A DNA stretch of 64,000 bases from an uncultured Alphaproteobacteria bacterium (GCA_944393215.1 CALXZL010000005.1:41978-105977), one strand, 5' to 3'. Counted from the stretch's first letter, positions 23,508 through 33,697 are shown. A program made the numbers and translations. Notes: a model not told the origin generated them from the letters alone.

Positions 23508-24206
23508 TTTTCTAATATCAAATGTTTCAAAATTTGACTTTAAATAGCTTAATAATTCTTTATCTTCAAAAAACTTGTCACACTCGCTATCCGGCGTTGT
23601 GTCTCCTTCAACTTGTCGGTAGCGCTGTAAATAATATTCTTTTACTCCTTTTGCCTTGAGCTCATCCGCAATCTTATAAATATCTTCAACACTCAATACT
23701 CTCGGATCGCAAGTGGTGCGGCACTCAAATGCCTTTCCGCTTTTGATTAACATATCCAAACTTTGCATTGCCTTGTCAAATTGATTTATCCCGCCGACGG
23801 CTCTGGTATAATGCTCGGCATTTAAAGGTGCCTTAATGTCAAAACCAACCCACACCAGCTCCGGCAATACTTTTTCAAAATGTTCCGGACGATATCCTCC
23901 GGTGTGCATGCCTACCTTATATCCCATTGCTTTGACTTCTTTGATATAATCCAACAGGCAATCTTGTACCAAAGGCTCACCTCCACTGAAGACAACCGCA
24001 TCTAATATACCTTTTCGGCTTTGTAAAAATTCGGCAAACTTCTCCCAAATAAAATCCGTCTCTCCACCGATTTTTTGTAAAGCTTGGTTATGGCAAAACG
24101 GACATCGCCACGGACAGCCTTGCATAAAAACAACAGCAGCCATCTGATTTGGAAAATCGACGGTGCTGAATGTTTCAACACCGCCGACTTTTATTTTTTC
24201 CTTCAT
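23505..24206 (-). CDS. nrdG: Anaerobic ribonucleotide reductase activating enzyme (radical SAM)
   Basis: 233 residues. The radical-SAM [4Fe-4S] motif CxxxCxxC is at Cys31, Cys35 and Cys38 (CPWRCPFC). The SAM-binding GGEP block is in FSGGEPLVQ. The enzyme uses flavodoxin-derived electrons and SAM to make the glycyl radical on NrdD. The longer form (about 230 residues) with TFSTVDFPNQ is the type found with NrdD enzymes outside the enterobacterial group. It ends the operon nrdD - glycyl ORF - nrdG, 14 bases after the small gene. Confidence 0.93.
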   Translation of the reverse strand: MKEKIKVGGVETFSTVDFPNQMAAVVFMQGCPWRCPFCHNQALQKIGGETDFIWEKFAEFLQSRKGILDAVVFSGGEPLVQDCLLDYIKEVKAMGYKVGMHTGGYRPEHFEKVLPELVWVGFDIKAPLNAEHYTRAVGGINQFDKAMQSLDMLIKSGKAFECRTTCDPRVLSVEDIYKIADELKAKGVKEYYLQRYRQVEGDTTPDSECDKFFEDKELLSYLKSNFETFDIRK

Positions 24207-24220
24207 AATTTGATATAATA

Positions 24221-24433
24221 CTATTCTGCTGCTATTGCCGTATAATCTTCTCTGGCTTCCATACCTGCGATTGCTTTGCTCTCAGAGAAGCATACTCTTG
24301 AATAAAACTCAGATTTTTTACCTTTGTTGAATTCGGATACCGGACGCAAATAGCCCATTACTCTGGTCCAAACTTCGCAAGGTTGTCTTTCTTCATCAGA
24401 TAATCTAACATCATTAATATTAATTGTATTCAT
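24221..24433 (-). CDS. Separately encoded glycyl-radical segment of NrdD
   Basis: 70 residues: LSDEERQPCEVWTRVMGYLRP, then VSEFNKGKKSEFYSRVCF. The RVMGY block with FNxGKxxE resembles the C-terminal glycyl-radical loop of class III reductases, with Gly27 the candidate radical site. The adjacent NrdD ends after its zinc site and lacks this segment. The gene has its own GGAG site. It lies 33 bases after the nrdD stop in the same frame, and the gap holds TAG, TAA and TAG in that frame, so no simple readthrough joins them. The two products presumably assemble, and NrdG activates Gly27; this is inference. Confidence 0.8.
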   Translation of the reverse strand: MNTININDVRLSDEERQPCEVWTRVMGYLRPVSEFNKGKKSEFYSRVCFSESKAIAGMEAREDYTAIAAE

Positions 24434-24466
24434 TTTAATATACTCCAGTTTCTAAGATTTTTATAA

Positions 24467-26524
24467 CTATGCAACTTCTTTTCTAGAGGCTGCGGCTCTT
24501 TTTTCTGCCATTTTCTCTTCATCGCAGATCGGGCAGTATTTATGTTCTCCGGAAATATATCCGTGTTTTGGACACACAGAGAAAGTCGGAGTTATGGTAA
24601 TGTAGGGTAAACGATAGTTGGTCAGAACTTTCTTGACTAAATCACGGCAGACTTTGGCTGATGAAAGCTTTTGTCCCATGTATAAGTGAAGAACCGTCCC
24701 GCCTGTATATTTGGTTTGCAAACGTGCTTGCAAATCCAATGCTTCAAACGGATCATCCGTAAAGCCAACCGGTAATTGAGAGGAGTTGGTGTAATATGGG
24801 TTCTCTTGTGTACCGGCTTGGATAATGTTCGGGAAGCGTTTTTTATCTTCACGGGCAAAGCGATATGTTGCGCTCTCTGCCGGTGTGGCTTCCAAATTAT
24901 ACATATGTCCGGTTTCTTCTTGAATTTTAACCAATTGTGCACGGATATAATCCAAAAACTTCTCGGCAAAATCTTGTCCCCAAGGGGTTGAAATATTTTC
25001 TTTGCCGTCGGTATAGTTCAAAATCATTTCATTGATACCATTTACACCAATGGTCGAGAAGTGATTGCGCAAGGTGCCCAAATAGCGTTTGGTATAAGGA
25101 TATAAGCCATTGTCTATCAGGCGTTGAATAACTTTGCGTTTGATTTCCAAAGAAGTGCGTGCAATGTTCATTAACTCGTCAACACGGGCGAACAATCCGG
25201 CTTCATTGCCTTTATATACATAGCCCAAACGAGCGCAGTTGAAGGTAACAACACCGATTGAACCTGTTTGCTCGGCAGAACCAAACAAGCCGTTGCCTCT
25301 TGCCAATAACTCACGCAAATCAAGTTGCAAGCGGCAGCACATGGAACGAATTTGTCCCGGCTTCAAAGATGAATTGATGAAATTTTGGAAATAAGGCAAA
25401 CCATATTTAGCCGTCATTTCAAACAACAACTCGGTATTTTCATCTTCCCACGGAAAATCCGGCGTCATATTATATGTCGGAATCGGGAAGGTAAACGGAC
25501 GACCTTTGATATCTCCTCTCATCATAACTTTGATGTAGGCTTTATTAATCATGTGCATTTCATCTTTCAAATCACCATAGGTGAACTCTTGTTCAACTCC
25601 GGCAATAATCGGATGTTTATCACGCAAATCTTCAGGGCATACCCAGTCAAACGTAAAGTTGGTAAACGGTGTTTGTGAACCCCAGCGTGATGGTACGTTC
25701 AAATTATAAATCAGTTCTTGGAAAGCTTGTTCAACTTGTTCATAGGTTAAATGATCTGCTCTGATGTACGGTGCCAAATAGGTATCTACCGATGAAAAGG
25801 CTTGAGCTCCTGCCCACTCATTTTGCAATGTTCCCATAAAGTTGACCATTTGTCCGATTGCGGCAGACAAGTGTTTTGCCGGTCCGGCTTCCGCTTTACC
25901 CGGAACACCGTTAAAACCTTCATGCAATAAGTTCTTCAAAGACCAACCGGCGCAATATGCTGCTAACATATCCAAATCGTGAATATGAATATCACCGTTG
26001 CGGTGAGCTTCTCCGACATTTGCCGGATAAACGTGGCTTAACCAGTAGTTTGCGGTAACTTTTCCCGAAACGTTCAATATCAAACCACCGTTGGAATAAC
26101 CTTGGTTGGCATTGGCATTAACTCGCCAGTCCAATCTCTCCAAATATTCATTAATGGAGCTTTCTACATCTACCATCACTTTTTTATCACTACGCATACG
26201 ATTGCGTTGGTCACGATACAAAATATAAGCTTTGGCTGTGGCAAAATAGTTGGCGGATATTAATACCTGTTCCACAACATCTTGTATTTGTTCAATCGAA
26301 GGCAGAGACTCGGCAAATTTATGCTTTAATACTTTCAATACCTGTGCGGTTAACAACCAGCTCTCTTCTTCGCCAAACTCTCCGGTCGTCGTACCGGCTT
26401 TATTGATGGCATTAAAAATTTTAGTGTTATCAAACGGTGCTAATGTTCCGTCTCTTTTGGTAACGCTCTCAATCGGAGATTTCTCATTCTCTAGCGGAGA
26501 GGATTTGTACTCGGTCTCTGACAT
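24467..26524 (-). CDS. nrdD: Anaerobic (class III) ribonucleoside-triphosphate reductase, large part
   Basis: 685 residues reducing NTPs to dNTPs without oxygen. The N-terminal ATP-cone (about 18-108; VTKRDGTLAPFDNTKIFNAI) senses ATP/dATP. The barrel core follows (GDIHIHDLDMLAAYCAGW; NVPSRWGSQTPFTNFTFDW; SIGVVTFNCARLGY). Near the end the zinc ligands C-x2-H ... C-x2-C appear (VCPKHGYISGEHKYCPICDEE). The usual glycyl-radical tail is missing and is supplied by the next small gene. The promoter region carries two NrdR boxes. Its presence implies growth without oxygen; no aerobic nrdAB lies in the window. Confidence 0.95.
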   Translation of the reverse strand: MSETEYKSSPLENEKSPIESVTKRDGTLAPFDNTKIFNAINKAGTTTGEFGEEESWLLTAQVLKVLKHKFAESLPSIEQIQDVVEQVLISANYFATAKAYILYRDQRNRMRSDKKVMVDVESSINEYLERLDWRVNANANQGYSNGGLILNVSGKVTANYWLSHVYPANVGEAHRNGDIHIHDLDMLAAYCAGWSLKNLLHEGFNGVPGKAEAGPAKHLSAAIGQMVNFMGTLQNEWAGAQAFSSVDTYLAPYIRADHLTYEQVEQAFQELIYNLNVPSRWGSQTPFTNFTFDWVCPEDLRDKHPIIAGVEQEFTYGDLKDEMHMINKAYIKVMMRGDIKGRPFTFPIPTYNMTPDFPWEDENTELLFEMTAKYGLPYFQNFINSSLKPGQIRSMCCRLQLDLRELLARGNGLFGSAEQTGSIGVVTFNCARLGYVYKGNEAGLFARVDELMNIARTSLEIKRKVIQRLIDNGLYPYTKRYLGTLRNHFSTIGVNGINEMILNYTDGKENISTPWGQDFAEKFLDYIRAQLVKIQEETGHMYNLEATPAESATYRFAREDKKRFPNIIQAGTQENPYYTNSSQLPVGFTDDPFEALDLQARLQTKYTGGTVLHLYMGQKLSSAKVCRDLVKKVLTNYRLPYITITPTFSVCPKHGYISGEHKYCPICDEEKMAEKRAAASRKEVA

Positions 26525-26591
26525 TTTTCTTAAACAACCCTTCGTTATTAAATTAATTGGTTAATCCGTTTTGTATCTTTCGACATGCTTC

Positions 26592-26638
26592 ATACCATAT
26601 ATTGTGTAAATAAATTGTAAACATCCAAAATATAGTAT
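26592..26638 (-). promoter_or_regulatory. Pair of NrdR boxes upstream of nrdD
   Basis: Read on the minus strand, ACACAATATATGGTAT (26592-26607) and ATACTATATTTTGGAT (26623-26638) both fit the NrdR consensus ACACWATATATWGWGT. Their spacing is 31 bases, three helical turns, the arrangement known for NrdR operators. NrdR-dATP would repress the operon when dNTPs are plentiful. Confidence 0.85.
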
Positions 26639-26957
26639 CCACATTTTTTATTGCAGTTTTGTTCAGAAAGTTTTTTTCGGGCTTTCCTTGCTTTTAATAT
26701 TGCTTTATCAAAACGAGGATAACAAGGGTTTTAAAGTTAATAAAATCTTATTTTTTGCCTATCCTATTATATTTATTAGATAAAAAAAATTTGCTCTTGT
26801 AGATAAGATTCTGCATAACTTTTTTTATCGGAAAATAAGGCAAAATTTATGTCAAAATACACAAAAATTTACTCTAAAAGTTGTATCTTTTTTTGCGACT
26901 CTGATTCTATATTTTCTGACTTCGGATTCGTTTTATACTATATTTTGTATTTCCAAC
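26639..26957. other. Long AT-rich gap upstream of the nrdD control region
   Basis: About 320 bases beyond the NrdR boxes with no open frame or RNA-like structure that I can support. No FNR-type TTGAT-N4-ATCAA box was seen. It probably contains the nrdD promoter upstream elements. Confidence 0.5.
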
Positions 26958-26993
26958 AAAAAAAACTCCCGAATCTTCTTCGGGAGTTTTTTA
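26958..26993 (-). terminator. Terminator of the TolC-like gene
   Basis: ACTCCCGAA TCTTC TTCGGGAGT hairpin with T-runs on both strands, 13 bases past the TolC-like stop on the minus strand. Confidence 0.85.
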
Positions 26994-27005
26994 TCCGGAT
27001 TCTTT

Positions 27006-28907
27006 TTACATTTTCGGTTTGGTAACGACTTCTTCTCCGATAATGCTTTCTTCTATATATTCATCCGTACATTGCGGTCCGATGCAACGTTTTAAAACCG
27101 TGGCTTTTCTGCCTTCCGTTAACCCCATGACACGCATGGACGGAACATATAGATCAACAATGGTTATCTTAAAGATAATATAGGCAACATTTCCTTCTTC
27201 ATCCGACAGATAAACCTTGATTTTATATTCGTTTGTCTCTGAAGGTAGAACTTTTCCGGTAAAGTGCATGTTCTCTTCATCATACTTCAACCAGGAAGGT
27301 AACGGTGAATCGTCATGCAAGCCTGCCTTGGTCATCACTTTGCCTTGAAAATCTATTTTATCCATAATTTCTTTAGGAATCGTGATATCTATATCTTGCC
27401 ATGTTTCAACCGTGATATCCGGCATCAATATCGAAGATGAAATATTGACCGGAGGACGTTTTGCCGGAATATCCAACAGATACGGACGATTATCCGGTAC
27501 AAATTCGCCATTACCCCATTTGCGGAAGGTTTTGCGCAAATACATGGCTATTTGAGATGGTTTTTCATTTAACATATAATAAGGAATCGCATCCATGCCC
27601 ATTGTGGCATACAAATTTCCCAGAGAATCTTGCAATTCAACATAGGCGCCGTAGGCTGCGGTTTCATCTTCTATGGCTTTGGCTGCTTCAAGCTTGCTTT
27701 TTTCGGCTTGGGCGCCGTCGGCGATCGTAACATCTTCTGCTATGTTTTCGGATATATCCGCCAACTCTTTGCTGATTTGATAATCTTCCATTGCCGACAT
27801 ATAGCGAGCCCAGGCAACATATACCTGATTTAAAATTAAGGAGGTGATTCTTTGACGACGTAATGTTTCCAAATCATTCGGGTTCGGATTTTTCAGATCT
27901 TCAAAAATATGAATCGCAACCTCTCGCCCTTGTTTGGCTATCAAACGATTATAATAGGACGGATTATTTTTATATTTTGTTTCGGTCGGAATCTTATATT
28001 TTTTGACATATATTTTTAAATTCTCCGGAGATGTTACCATATCTCTTATTCTTAACTCCGGACGATTGGTCAGTGCCAGCCACTCCATTTCCGACAAATT
28101 GCTCTTAATTTCCGGTAAGGCAAAATTGCCATATTCCGGTCCGACTAATTTATATTCGCTGTAGGGATGCAAGCCCATTAAGGTTGCTAAACGAATCTCG
28201 GCATTTTCAAACTCTCTTTTTAATGTGGATAAGCTCTTTACGGCTTCCATATATTTTCTTTTTTGAACCATGACGTCCATTGACAGGCTTTGTCCCGTCT
28301 TGGCTAGCTCTTTGCTTTGCGCATTGATCTCATCTACCGCCAAGGTCATATATTCTATCATTTCATCTACCGTCGGCAATAACTTCTGCGCCGTTAACGT
28401 CTTCCAGTATAATATTCTGGTTTCTTGCAAAATATTGTGTATTACTTTTCGACTCTGTTCATATGCAATATTATTTTTATATTCCGAATCCTGACTTTGA
28501 TAATAAACACTACCAATATCCAAAATATTCCATGTCTGTTTTAATTCCGTATTGGCTTTGGATGAAGTAACATCCGTTATATATCCGGCAGAAGCAAATA
28601 CTTCCGGCATTTGATCATAGGTCAACTGACCGGCTTCTATCATGCTTTGCTCATAGCCTGCAATACGACGGGTATAATTATATTTCAGCGCCAATGCCAT
28701 TGCCATATACATATCTATCGGCTTTTCTATCTTGCGCGGAGTGGCGGCATACATATTTTGCAAATCCGTATCAACTCGGATGGCTCTGTCCCAATCACTA
28801 TATGCGACAGGTGCAGGTACGCTTTTATCTTCTCTGTTCCAGTCAAAAGCTTCGCAACCGCTCAACATCATCACTATGAGCACCGATAAATACCATATTT
28901 TTTTCAT
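27006..28907 (-). CDS. TolC-family outer-membrane lipoprotein with C-terminal Ig-like domain
   Basis: 633 residues. The lipoprotein signal MKKIWYLSVLIVMMLSGC anchors the protein by Cys18. Residues about 60-460 are long coiled helices typical of outer-membrane efflux proteins (two TolC repeats; AVDEINAQSKELAKTGQSLS, ATLMGLHPYSEYKLVGPE). Residues about 500-592 look like a cadherin/dystroglycan-type Ig domain (LPSWLKYDEENMHFTGKVLP, then EYKIKVYLSDEEGNVAY). This C-terminal addition is not normal for TolC. It has no adjacent RND or ABC partner. It is divergent from a VirB8-like gene across 161 bases, so it may serve an envelope-spanning secretion machine. It may not form a full barrel. Confidence 0.75.
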   Translation of the reverse strand: MKKIWYLSVLIVMMLSGCEAFDWNREDKSVPAPVAYSDWDRAIRVDTDLQNMYAATPRKIEKPIDMYMAMALALKYNYTRRIAGYEQSMIEAGQLTYDQMPEVFASAGYITDVTSSKANTELKQTWNILDIGSVYYQSQDSEYKNNIAYEQSRKVIHNILQETRILYWKTLTAQKLLPTVDEMIEYMTLAVDEINAQSKELAKTGQSLSMDVMVQKRKYMEAVKSLSTLKREFENAEIRLATLMGLHPYSEYKLVGPEYGNFALPEIKSNLSEMEWLALTNRPELRIRDMVTSPENLKIYVKKYKIPTETKYKNNPSYYNRLIAKQGREVAIHIFEDLKNPNPNDLETLRRQRITSLILNQVYVAWARYMSAMEDYQISKELADISENIAEDVTIADGAQAEKSKLEAAKAIEDETAAYGAYVELQDSLGNLYATMGMDAIPYYMLNEKPSQIAMYLRKTFRKWGNGEFVPDNRPYLLDIPAKRPPVNISSSILMPDITVETWQDIDITIPKEIMDKIDFQGKVMTKAGLHDDSPLPSWLKYDEENMHFTGKVLPSETNEYKIKVYLSDEEGNVAYIIFKITIVDLYVPSMRVMGLTEGRKATVLKRCIGPQCTDEYIEESIIGEEVVTKPKM

Positions 28908-29068
28908 GTGTTTATATCCTTTACAGACTATCTTTGCCCTTAAGTTATACTAATTCTTTTTAGATTTACAGTATTTATTTGCTTTTATTCAACTTTCATA
29001 TATAAAATATTAAAGGTTACATATTAAAATTTTTTTCAGGATTAATCTTTAAAGCGGCTGATCATCTG

Positions 29069-29836
29069 ATGTGGGATATTTTTAATACTGTTTTTAAATA
29101 TAAAGAAAAAGAAAGTCCGGATAAACTCGGTCTCTATCCCGAAAGCGTCCATGTCGATGCCATGCCCGAACGCCGCTATCTGTGGACATCCCGAATCCTT
29201 GTGATTATCGCCTGCATGAGTATCAGCTTCAATATGATGCTTGCCGCTACAATTTATGTTATGCTGCCGCAACGCTCTTCTTATCCCAGACTCTTATATA
29301 TTAATGATTATTTTTCCAGACTGGACCAAATTGAGCCTCAAGAAAGAAGAATCTCCGCAACGGATTTAATTACCGAACAACATATTTATAATTATATTAT
29401 GTTGCGTCATGCCATTCCCGAAGATTTTGATGAATTGCGTGAAAAATGGGCGCCTTATGATACACTTTATTGGTATTCCAATCGTGATGTCTATGATACT
29501 TTTTCTAAAAATGAAGCCCAATATAGTATGGATCAGTTCAAAAACTTGTCTCTACGTCGTGAGGTGGAAATTCAATGGATTAAAATTATGAGTACCGGAT
29601 TGTGGCAAGCTCAATTCTTAACTCATGATTATATCAGAAACAATCCAACCCCCACCACAAATATTTGGAGAGCCGTTATTCGTATCGGTTACGGACAACC
29701 TCAATTTCGAAATCGTAGTGATTTGGCTAAAAATCCTTTCGGCTTTATTGTTACAAACTATTCTCTCGGATATATGGGAACGCCCGAAACTTCCGCTCAC
29801 TATTTGGAGACGGCTAAGGAACTGCGCAGTCAATAA
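29069..29836 (+). CDS. VirB8-like bitopic inner-membrane protein (type IV secretion type)
   Basis: 255 residues: cytoplasmic N-terminus of about 40 residues, one membrane segment (ILVIIACMSISFNMMLAATI), then a periplasmic domain. That domain ends in KNPFGFIVTNYSLGYMGTPE, like the conserved NPxGFxVxxY block of VirB8/IcmL proteins. The length fits VirB8 (about 230-250). VirB8 dimers nucleate the T4SS inner-membrane complex. No other virB genes lie nearby, so either the system is scattered, as in Rickettsiales, or this is a lone relative. The start has only a weak ribosome site. Confidence 0.6.
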   Translation: MWDIFNTVFKYKEKESPDKLGLYPESVHVDAMPERRYLWTSRILVIIACMSISFNMMLAATIYVMLPQRSSYPRLLYINDYFSRLDQIEPQERRISATDLITEQHIYNYIMLRHAIPEDFDELREKWAPYDTLYWYSNRDVYDTFSKNEAQYSMDQFKNLSLRREVEIQWIKIMSTGLWQAQFLTHDYIRNNPTPTTNIWRAVIRIGYGQPQFRNRSDLAKNPFGFIVTNYSLGYMGTPETSAHYLETAKELRSQ

Positions 29837-29839
29837 ATA

Positions 29840-29867
29840 AAAAACTCCGAAATCTCGGAGTTTTTTA
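29840..29867. terminator. Bidirectional terminator between the VirB8-like and LOG genes
   Basis: AAAAACTCCGA AATC TCGGAGTTTTTT hairpin between two convergent genes. Confidence 0.85.
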
Positions 29868-29871
29868 TTGG

Positions 29872-30807
29872 CTATTTGCTATGTTCCTTTTTACGTTTTT
29901 TCAAATTGGTCAGTTTATCACTCACAATGGAAGTATCTCGACCTGTTTTTGACAGACGATCATACATCCTTTCAATTTCCTTTTCCAAATATGCCTGCTC
30001 TATTTCATTTGCCAATTCACTTTCCGCTTCAACATTGCCATACGCATTAATTTCCTTCATCTGCTCATAGATGTCTTCTACATGGACGGAACTGTCGGTT
30101 TTTTTCTTTACAAAATATGGTAGTTCATAGATGAGCTGTCGCGCTTGGGCATATGCTTCTTTGGTACTATCCGTTTTTTGATATCTTAACTTTAACAATC
30201 TGAATACGATACTTAATTCCTTACTGTTATCTACCACAATAAAAGGAATCGGATCAGCAAAACCTTCCGAAGCTATAAATTTTAAATATTCTACCAAATG
30301 ATGAAAAAATCCGTTTACATTATATAAAATAAACGGTTTTACCGGCAACAGACCATCTTGCATGGCAACACAATCATATGCCAATTCATCCAAAGTGCCT
30401 ACTCCGCCGGGAGCAAAGACCACAAAATCGGCATTTAAGAGTTTTTGTTTTCTTTCTTCCAAAGTTTGTGCCACTATCACATCTTCTATTTGGGAGATTA
30501 TTTCATCACTTTGATAAAGATTATAATATTCTTTGGTTGTTATTCCCTGAATTGCCGAAGCTTTATCTTGATTATGTTTCCAGCCATCCAAAACACCCTT
30601 AGCCACAGCCCCCATTATTCCGCTGCTTGATAAACCGAAGTCTAATTTAAATTCCATACGGGCGATTTGTCGTCCAAGATTATACGCTTCTTCAACATAA
30701 AGCTCATCATTTCCCGAACGTGAGCCTCCGGCAACAAACACACGCAAGCCCTTTTTGGCATTTTCTTCGGCAAAACTTCCGACCATATCTTCTAGTTGTT
30801 GATTCAT
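29872..30807 (-). CDS. LOG-family (TIGR00730-like) nucleotide hydrolase
   Basis: 311 residues. The Rossmann-like LOG core shows GGSRSGNDELYVEEA near the start, the segment FGLSSSGIMGAVAKG, and the signature PGGVGTLDE (about residues 134-142). LOG proteins cleave cytokinin riboside monophosphates or related nucleotides to base and phosphoribose. Many are misannotated as lysine decarboxylases. The family is usually about 180-220 residues; here there is a 90-residue charged C-terminal extension ending TNLKKRKKEHSK. It precedes nothing closely and lies 10 bases after tgt, likely co-transcribed. Confidence 0.8.
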   Translation of the reverse strand: MNQQLEDMVGSFAEENAKKGLRVFVAGGSRSGNDELYVEEAYNLGRQIARMEFKLDFGLSSSGIMGAVAKGVLDGWKHNQDKASAIQGITTKEYYNLYQSDEIISQIEDVIVAQTLEERKQKLLNADFVVFAPGGVGTLDELAYDCVAMQDGLLPVKPFILYNVNGFFHHLVEYLKFIASEGFADPIPFIVVDNSKELSIVFRLLKLRYQKTDSTKEAYAQARQLIYELPYFVKKKTDSSVHVEDIYEQMKEINAYGNVEAESELANEIEQAYLEKEIERMYDRLSKTGRDTSIVSDKLTNLKKRKKEHSK

Positions 30808-30817
30808 CTTATTCTCC

Positions 30818-32062
<1,245 letters not shown>

Positions 32063-32767
32063 TTATTCTTCACTATCATTGTTTAGATTTTTATCTATGG
32101 CGTATCCCGTTGCACGAACCGTTCGGATATAGTCCGGACCATACTCATTTAATGATTTTCTTAAACGTCTGATATGAACATCTACCGTGCGAGATTCAAC
32201 ATAAATATTGTCTCCCCATACATTTTTTAATAAATATTCACGAGAAAAAACTTTTCCCGGGGTTTCCATTAACATACGGAGTAAACGAAATTCCGTTGGT
32301 CCCAGATGAATATAGTTTTCTCCCCGATAAACTTTTTTGGCGGTTAAATCCATAACAATATCTTCAAAAACCAGCTCTTTTTCATCCAACGGTTCGGGGG
32401 CTCGGCGTAATTGCGTTTTAACTCTTGCCATTAATTCCGGAATTGAAAACGGTTTGGTAACATAATCATCCGCTCCGGCTGATAAGCCTTTAATTTTATC
32501 TTCTTCTTCGCCTTTTGCCGTCAACATGATTATCGGTATTGTTTTAATATCCGGTTTGCTACGAATCATCTTACATATTTCAACACCTGATAACTCCGGC
32601 AACATCCAGTCCAAGATAATGACTGAGGGCATATTCTTTTTCACCTCGGAAACAGCTTTTCCTCCGCGAGCTTCCCAGATAACTTCATACCCTTCTTTTT
32701 CAAGGTTGTATTTTAAAAGAAGTGCTAATGCCTCTTCATCTTCTACCAGCATAATTTTGTGCTTCAT
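32063..32767 (-). CDS. phoB: PhoB-like OmpR-family response regulator
   Basis: 234 residues. Receiver domain (1-120) with acidic pocket VEDEE, phospho-acceptor Asp in VIILDWMLPE, switch Thr in MLTAKGEEEDK and Lys in YVTKPFS. The C-terminal winged helix ends with VDVHIRRLRKSLNEYG and YIRTVRATGYAI, the PhoB pattern. It would activate phosphate-starvation genes when phosphorylated by PhoR. No phoR, pst or phoU genes are adjacent, so the exact regulon is inferred. Start ATG 32767 with GGGAG upstream. Confidence 0.85.
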   Translation of the reverse strand: MKHKIMLVEDEEALALLLKYNLEKEGYEVIWEARGGKAVSEVKKNMPSVIILDWMLPELSGVEICKMIRSKPDIKTIPIIMLTAKGEEEDKIKGLSAGADDYVTKPFSIPELMARVKTQLRRAPEPLDEKELVFEDIVMDLTAKKVYRGENYIHLGPTEFRLLRMLMETPGKVFSREYLLKNVWGDNIYVESRTVDVHIRRLRKSLNEYGPDYIRTVRATGYAIDKNLNNDSEE

Positions 32768-32823
32768 CAAACAACTCCCGGATCTATTCTATTATCTTAT
32801 AATTTATGCCCATTATCTTAATA

Positions 32824-33459
32824 TTACCTTAAACTATTGATATTTTTTTGATAATCCCCACCGGCAAAAACCGCCGTTCCGGCAACTAATACATCAGCTC
32901 CGGCTGCCGTACATTCTGCTGCCGTAAACGGATTGATTCCTCCGTCTACCTCGATTAAAATTTCTTTGTCTTCCGTCATCTCTTTTATTTTGCTGATTTT
33001 TTGCAACTGACTCTCGATAAAATTTTGTCCTCCAAATCCCGGATTTACCGTCATAATCAATATTAAATCCAGTTTATCAAGTACATATTTCAGACAATCT
33101 TCATCTGTTGACGGGTTTAGTGATACTCCCGCCTTTAAACCATATTCACGAATTGTGGATAAAGTTTTATCCAAATGTATGCAAGCTTCGGCATGAACCG
33201 TAATAATATCTGCTCCTGCTTCTGCAAACCAAGGAATCATTTTATCAGGATTTTGAACCATTAAATGGACGTCAAACGGAAGCTTTGTATAATTTCTAAT
33301 TGCTTTTATTATTCCTGCACCCAAGGTTAAATTGGGAACAAAGTTGCCATCCATCACATCTATATGTATCATATCTGCTCCGGCTTTTTCTAAGGCTTTT
33401 ATTTCTTTTCCCAGATTGGCAAAATCTGCCGATAATATACTTGGGGCTATCTTGACCAT
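32824..33459 (-). CDS. rpe: Ribulose-phosphate 3-epimerase
   Basis: 211 residues, a TIM barrel interconverting ribulose-5-P and xylulose-5-P. Motifs: KIAPSILSADFANLG, the metal ligands in HIDVMDGNFVPNLT and FDVHLMVQNPD, NPGFGGQNF, and EVDGGINPFTA. AAAGGAG precedes the ATG. Its proximity to fba and tkt on the same strand groups non-oxidative pentose-phosphate enzymes. Confidence 0.95.
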   Translation of the reverse strand: MVKIAPSILSADFANLGKEIKALEKAGADMIHIDVMDGNFVPNLTLGAGIIKAIRNYTKLPFDVHLMVQNPDKMIPWFAEAGADIITVHAEACIHLDKTLSTIREYGLKAGVSLNPSTDEDCLKYVLDKLDLILIMTVNPGFGGQNFIESQLQKISKIKEMTEDKEILIEVDGGINPFTAAECTAAGADVLVAGTAVFAGGDYQKNINSLR

Positions 33460-33542
33460 TTATTTTCTCCTTTTTTATTTTTTTATTCTAAATCTTTATA
33501 AGTTTATTTTTCACTAATTTATTTGTTTTTAATTACCACCCC

Positions 33543-33582
33543 AAAAAAAACGCTTTGGATTTTCTCCAAAGCGTTTTTTTTT
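33543..33582. terminator. Hairpin terminator between fba and rpe (second)
   Basis: AACGCTTTGGA TTTTC TCCAAAGCGTT flanked by A- and T-runs. With the hairpin at 33664-33697 it makes a double stop after fba. Confidence 0.8.
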
Positions 33583-33663
33583 ATCTCTTTTGAATAAACA
33601 TAGCTTTAATATTAATAATTGTGCGAAGCTTGTTAACTTATCTAATTTTTTTAAATTGCAATG

Positions 33664-33697
33664 AAAAAGCTCCGAATATTTCGGAGCTTTTTCTTTT
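33664..33697. terminator. Terminator of fba
   Basis: AAAAAGCTCCGA ATAT TCGGAGCTTTTT hairpin 12 bases past the fba stop on the minus strand. Confidence 0.85.

Noticed and set aside
24434-24469. Stop-codon readthrough or recoding (for example amber as pyrrolysine) joining the two NrdD parts
   Set aside because: The gap contains TAG, TAA and TAG in frame, and the second gene has its own ribosome site and ATG.
29069-29836. A type IV secretion gene cluster
   Set aside because: Only one VirB8-like gene is visible and no other VirB homologue lies within the window.
32063-32767. A phosphate-transport operon around the PhoB-like regulator
   Set aside because: No phoR, pst or phoU genes are adjacent, so only the regulator is claimed.
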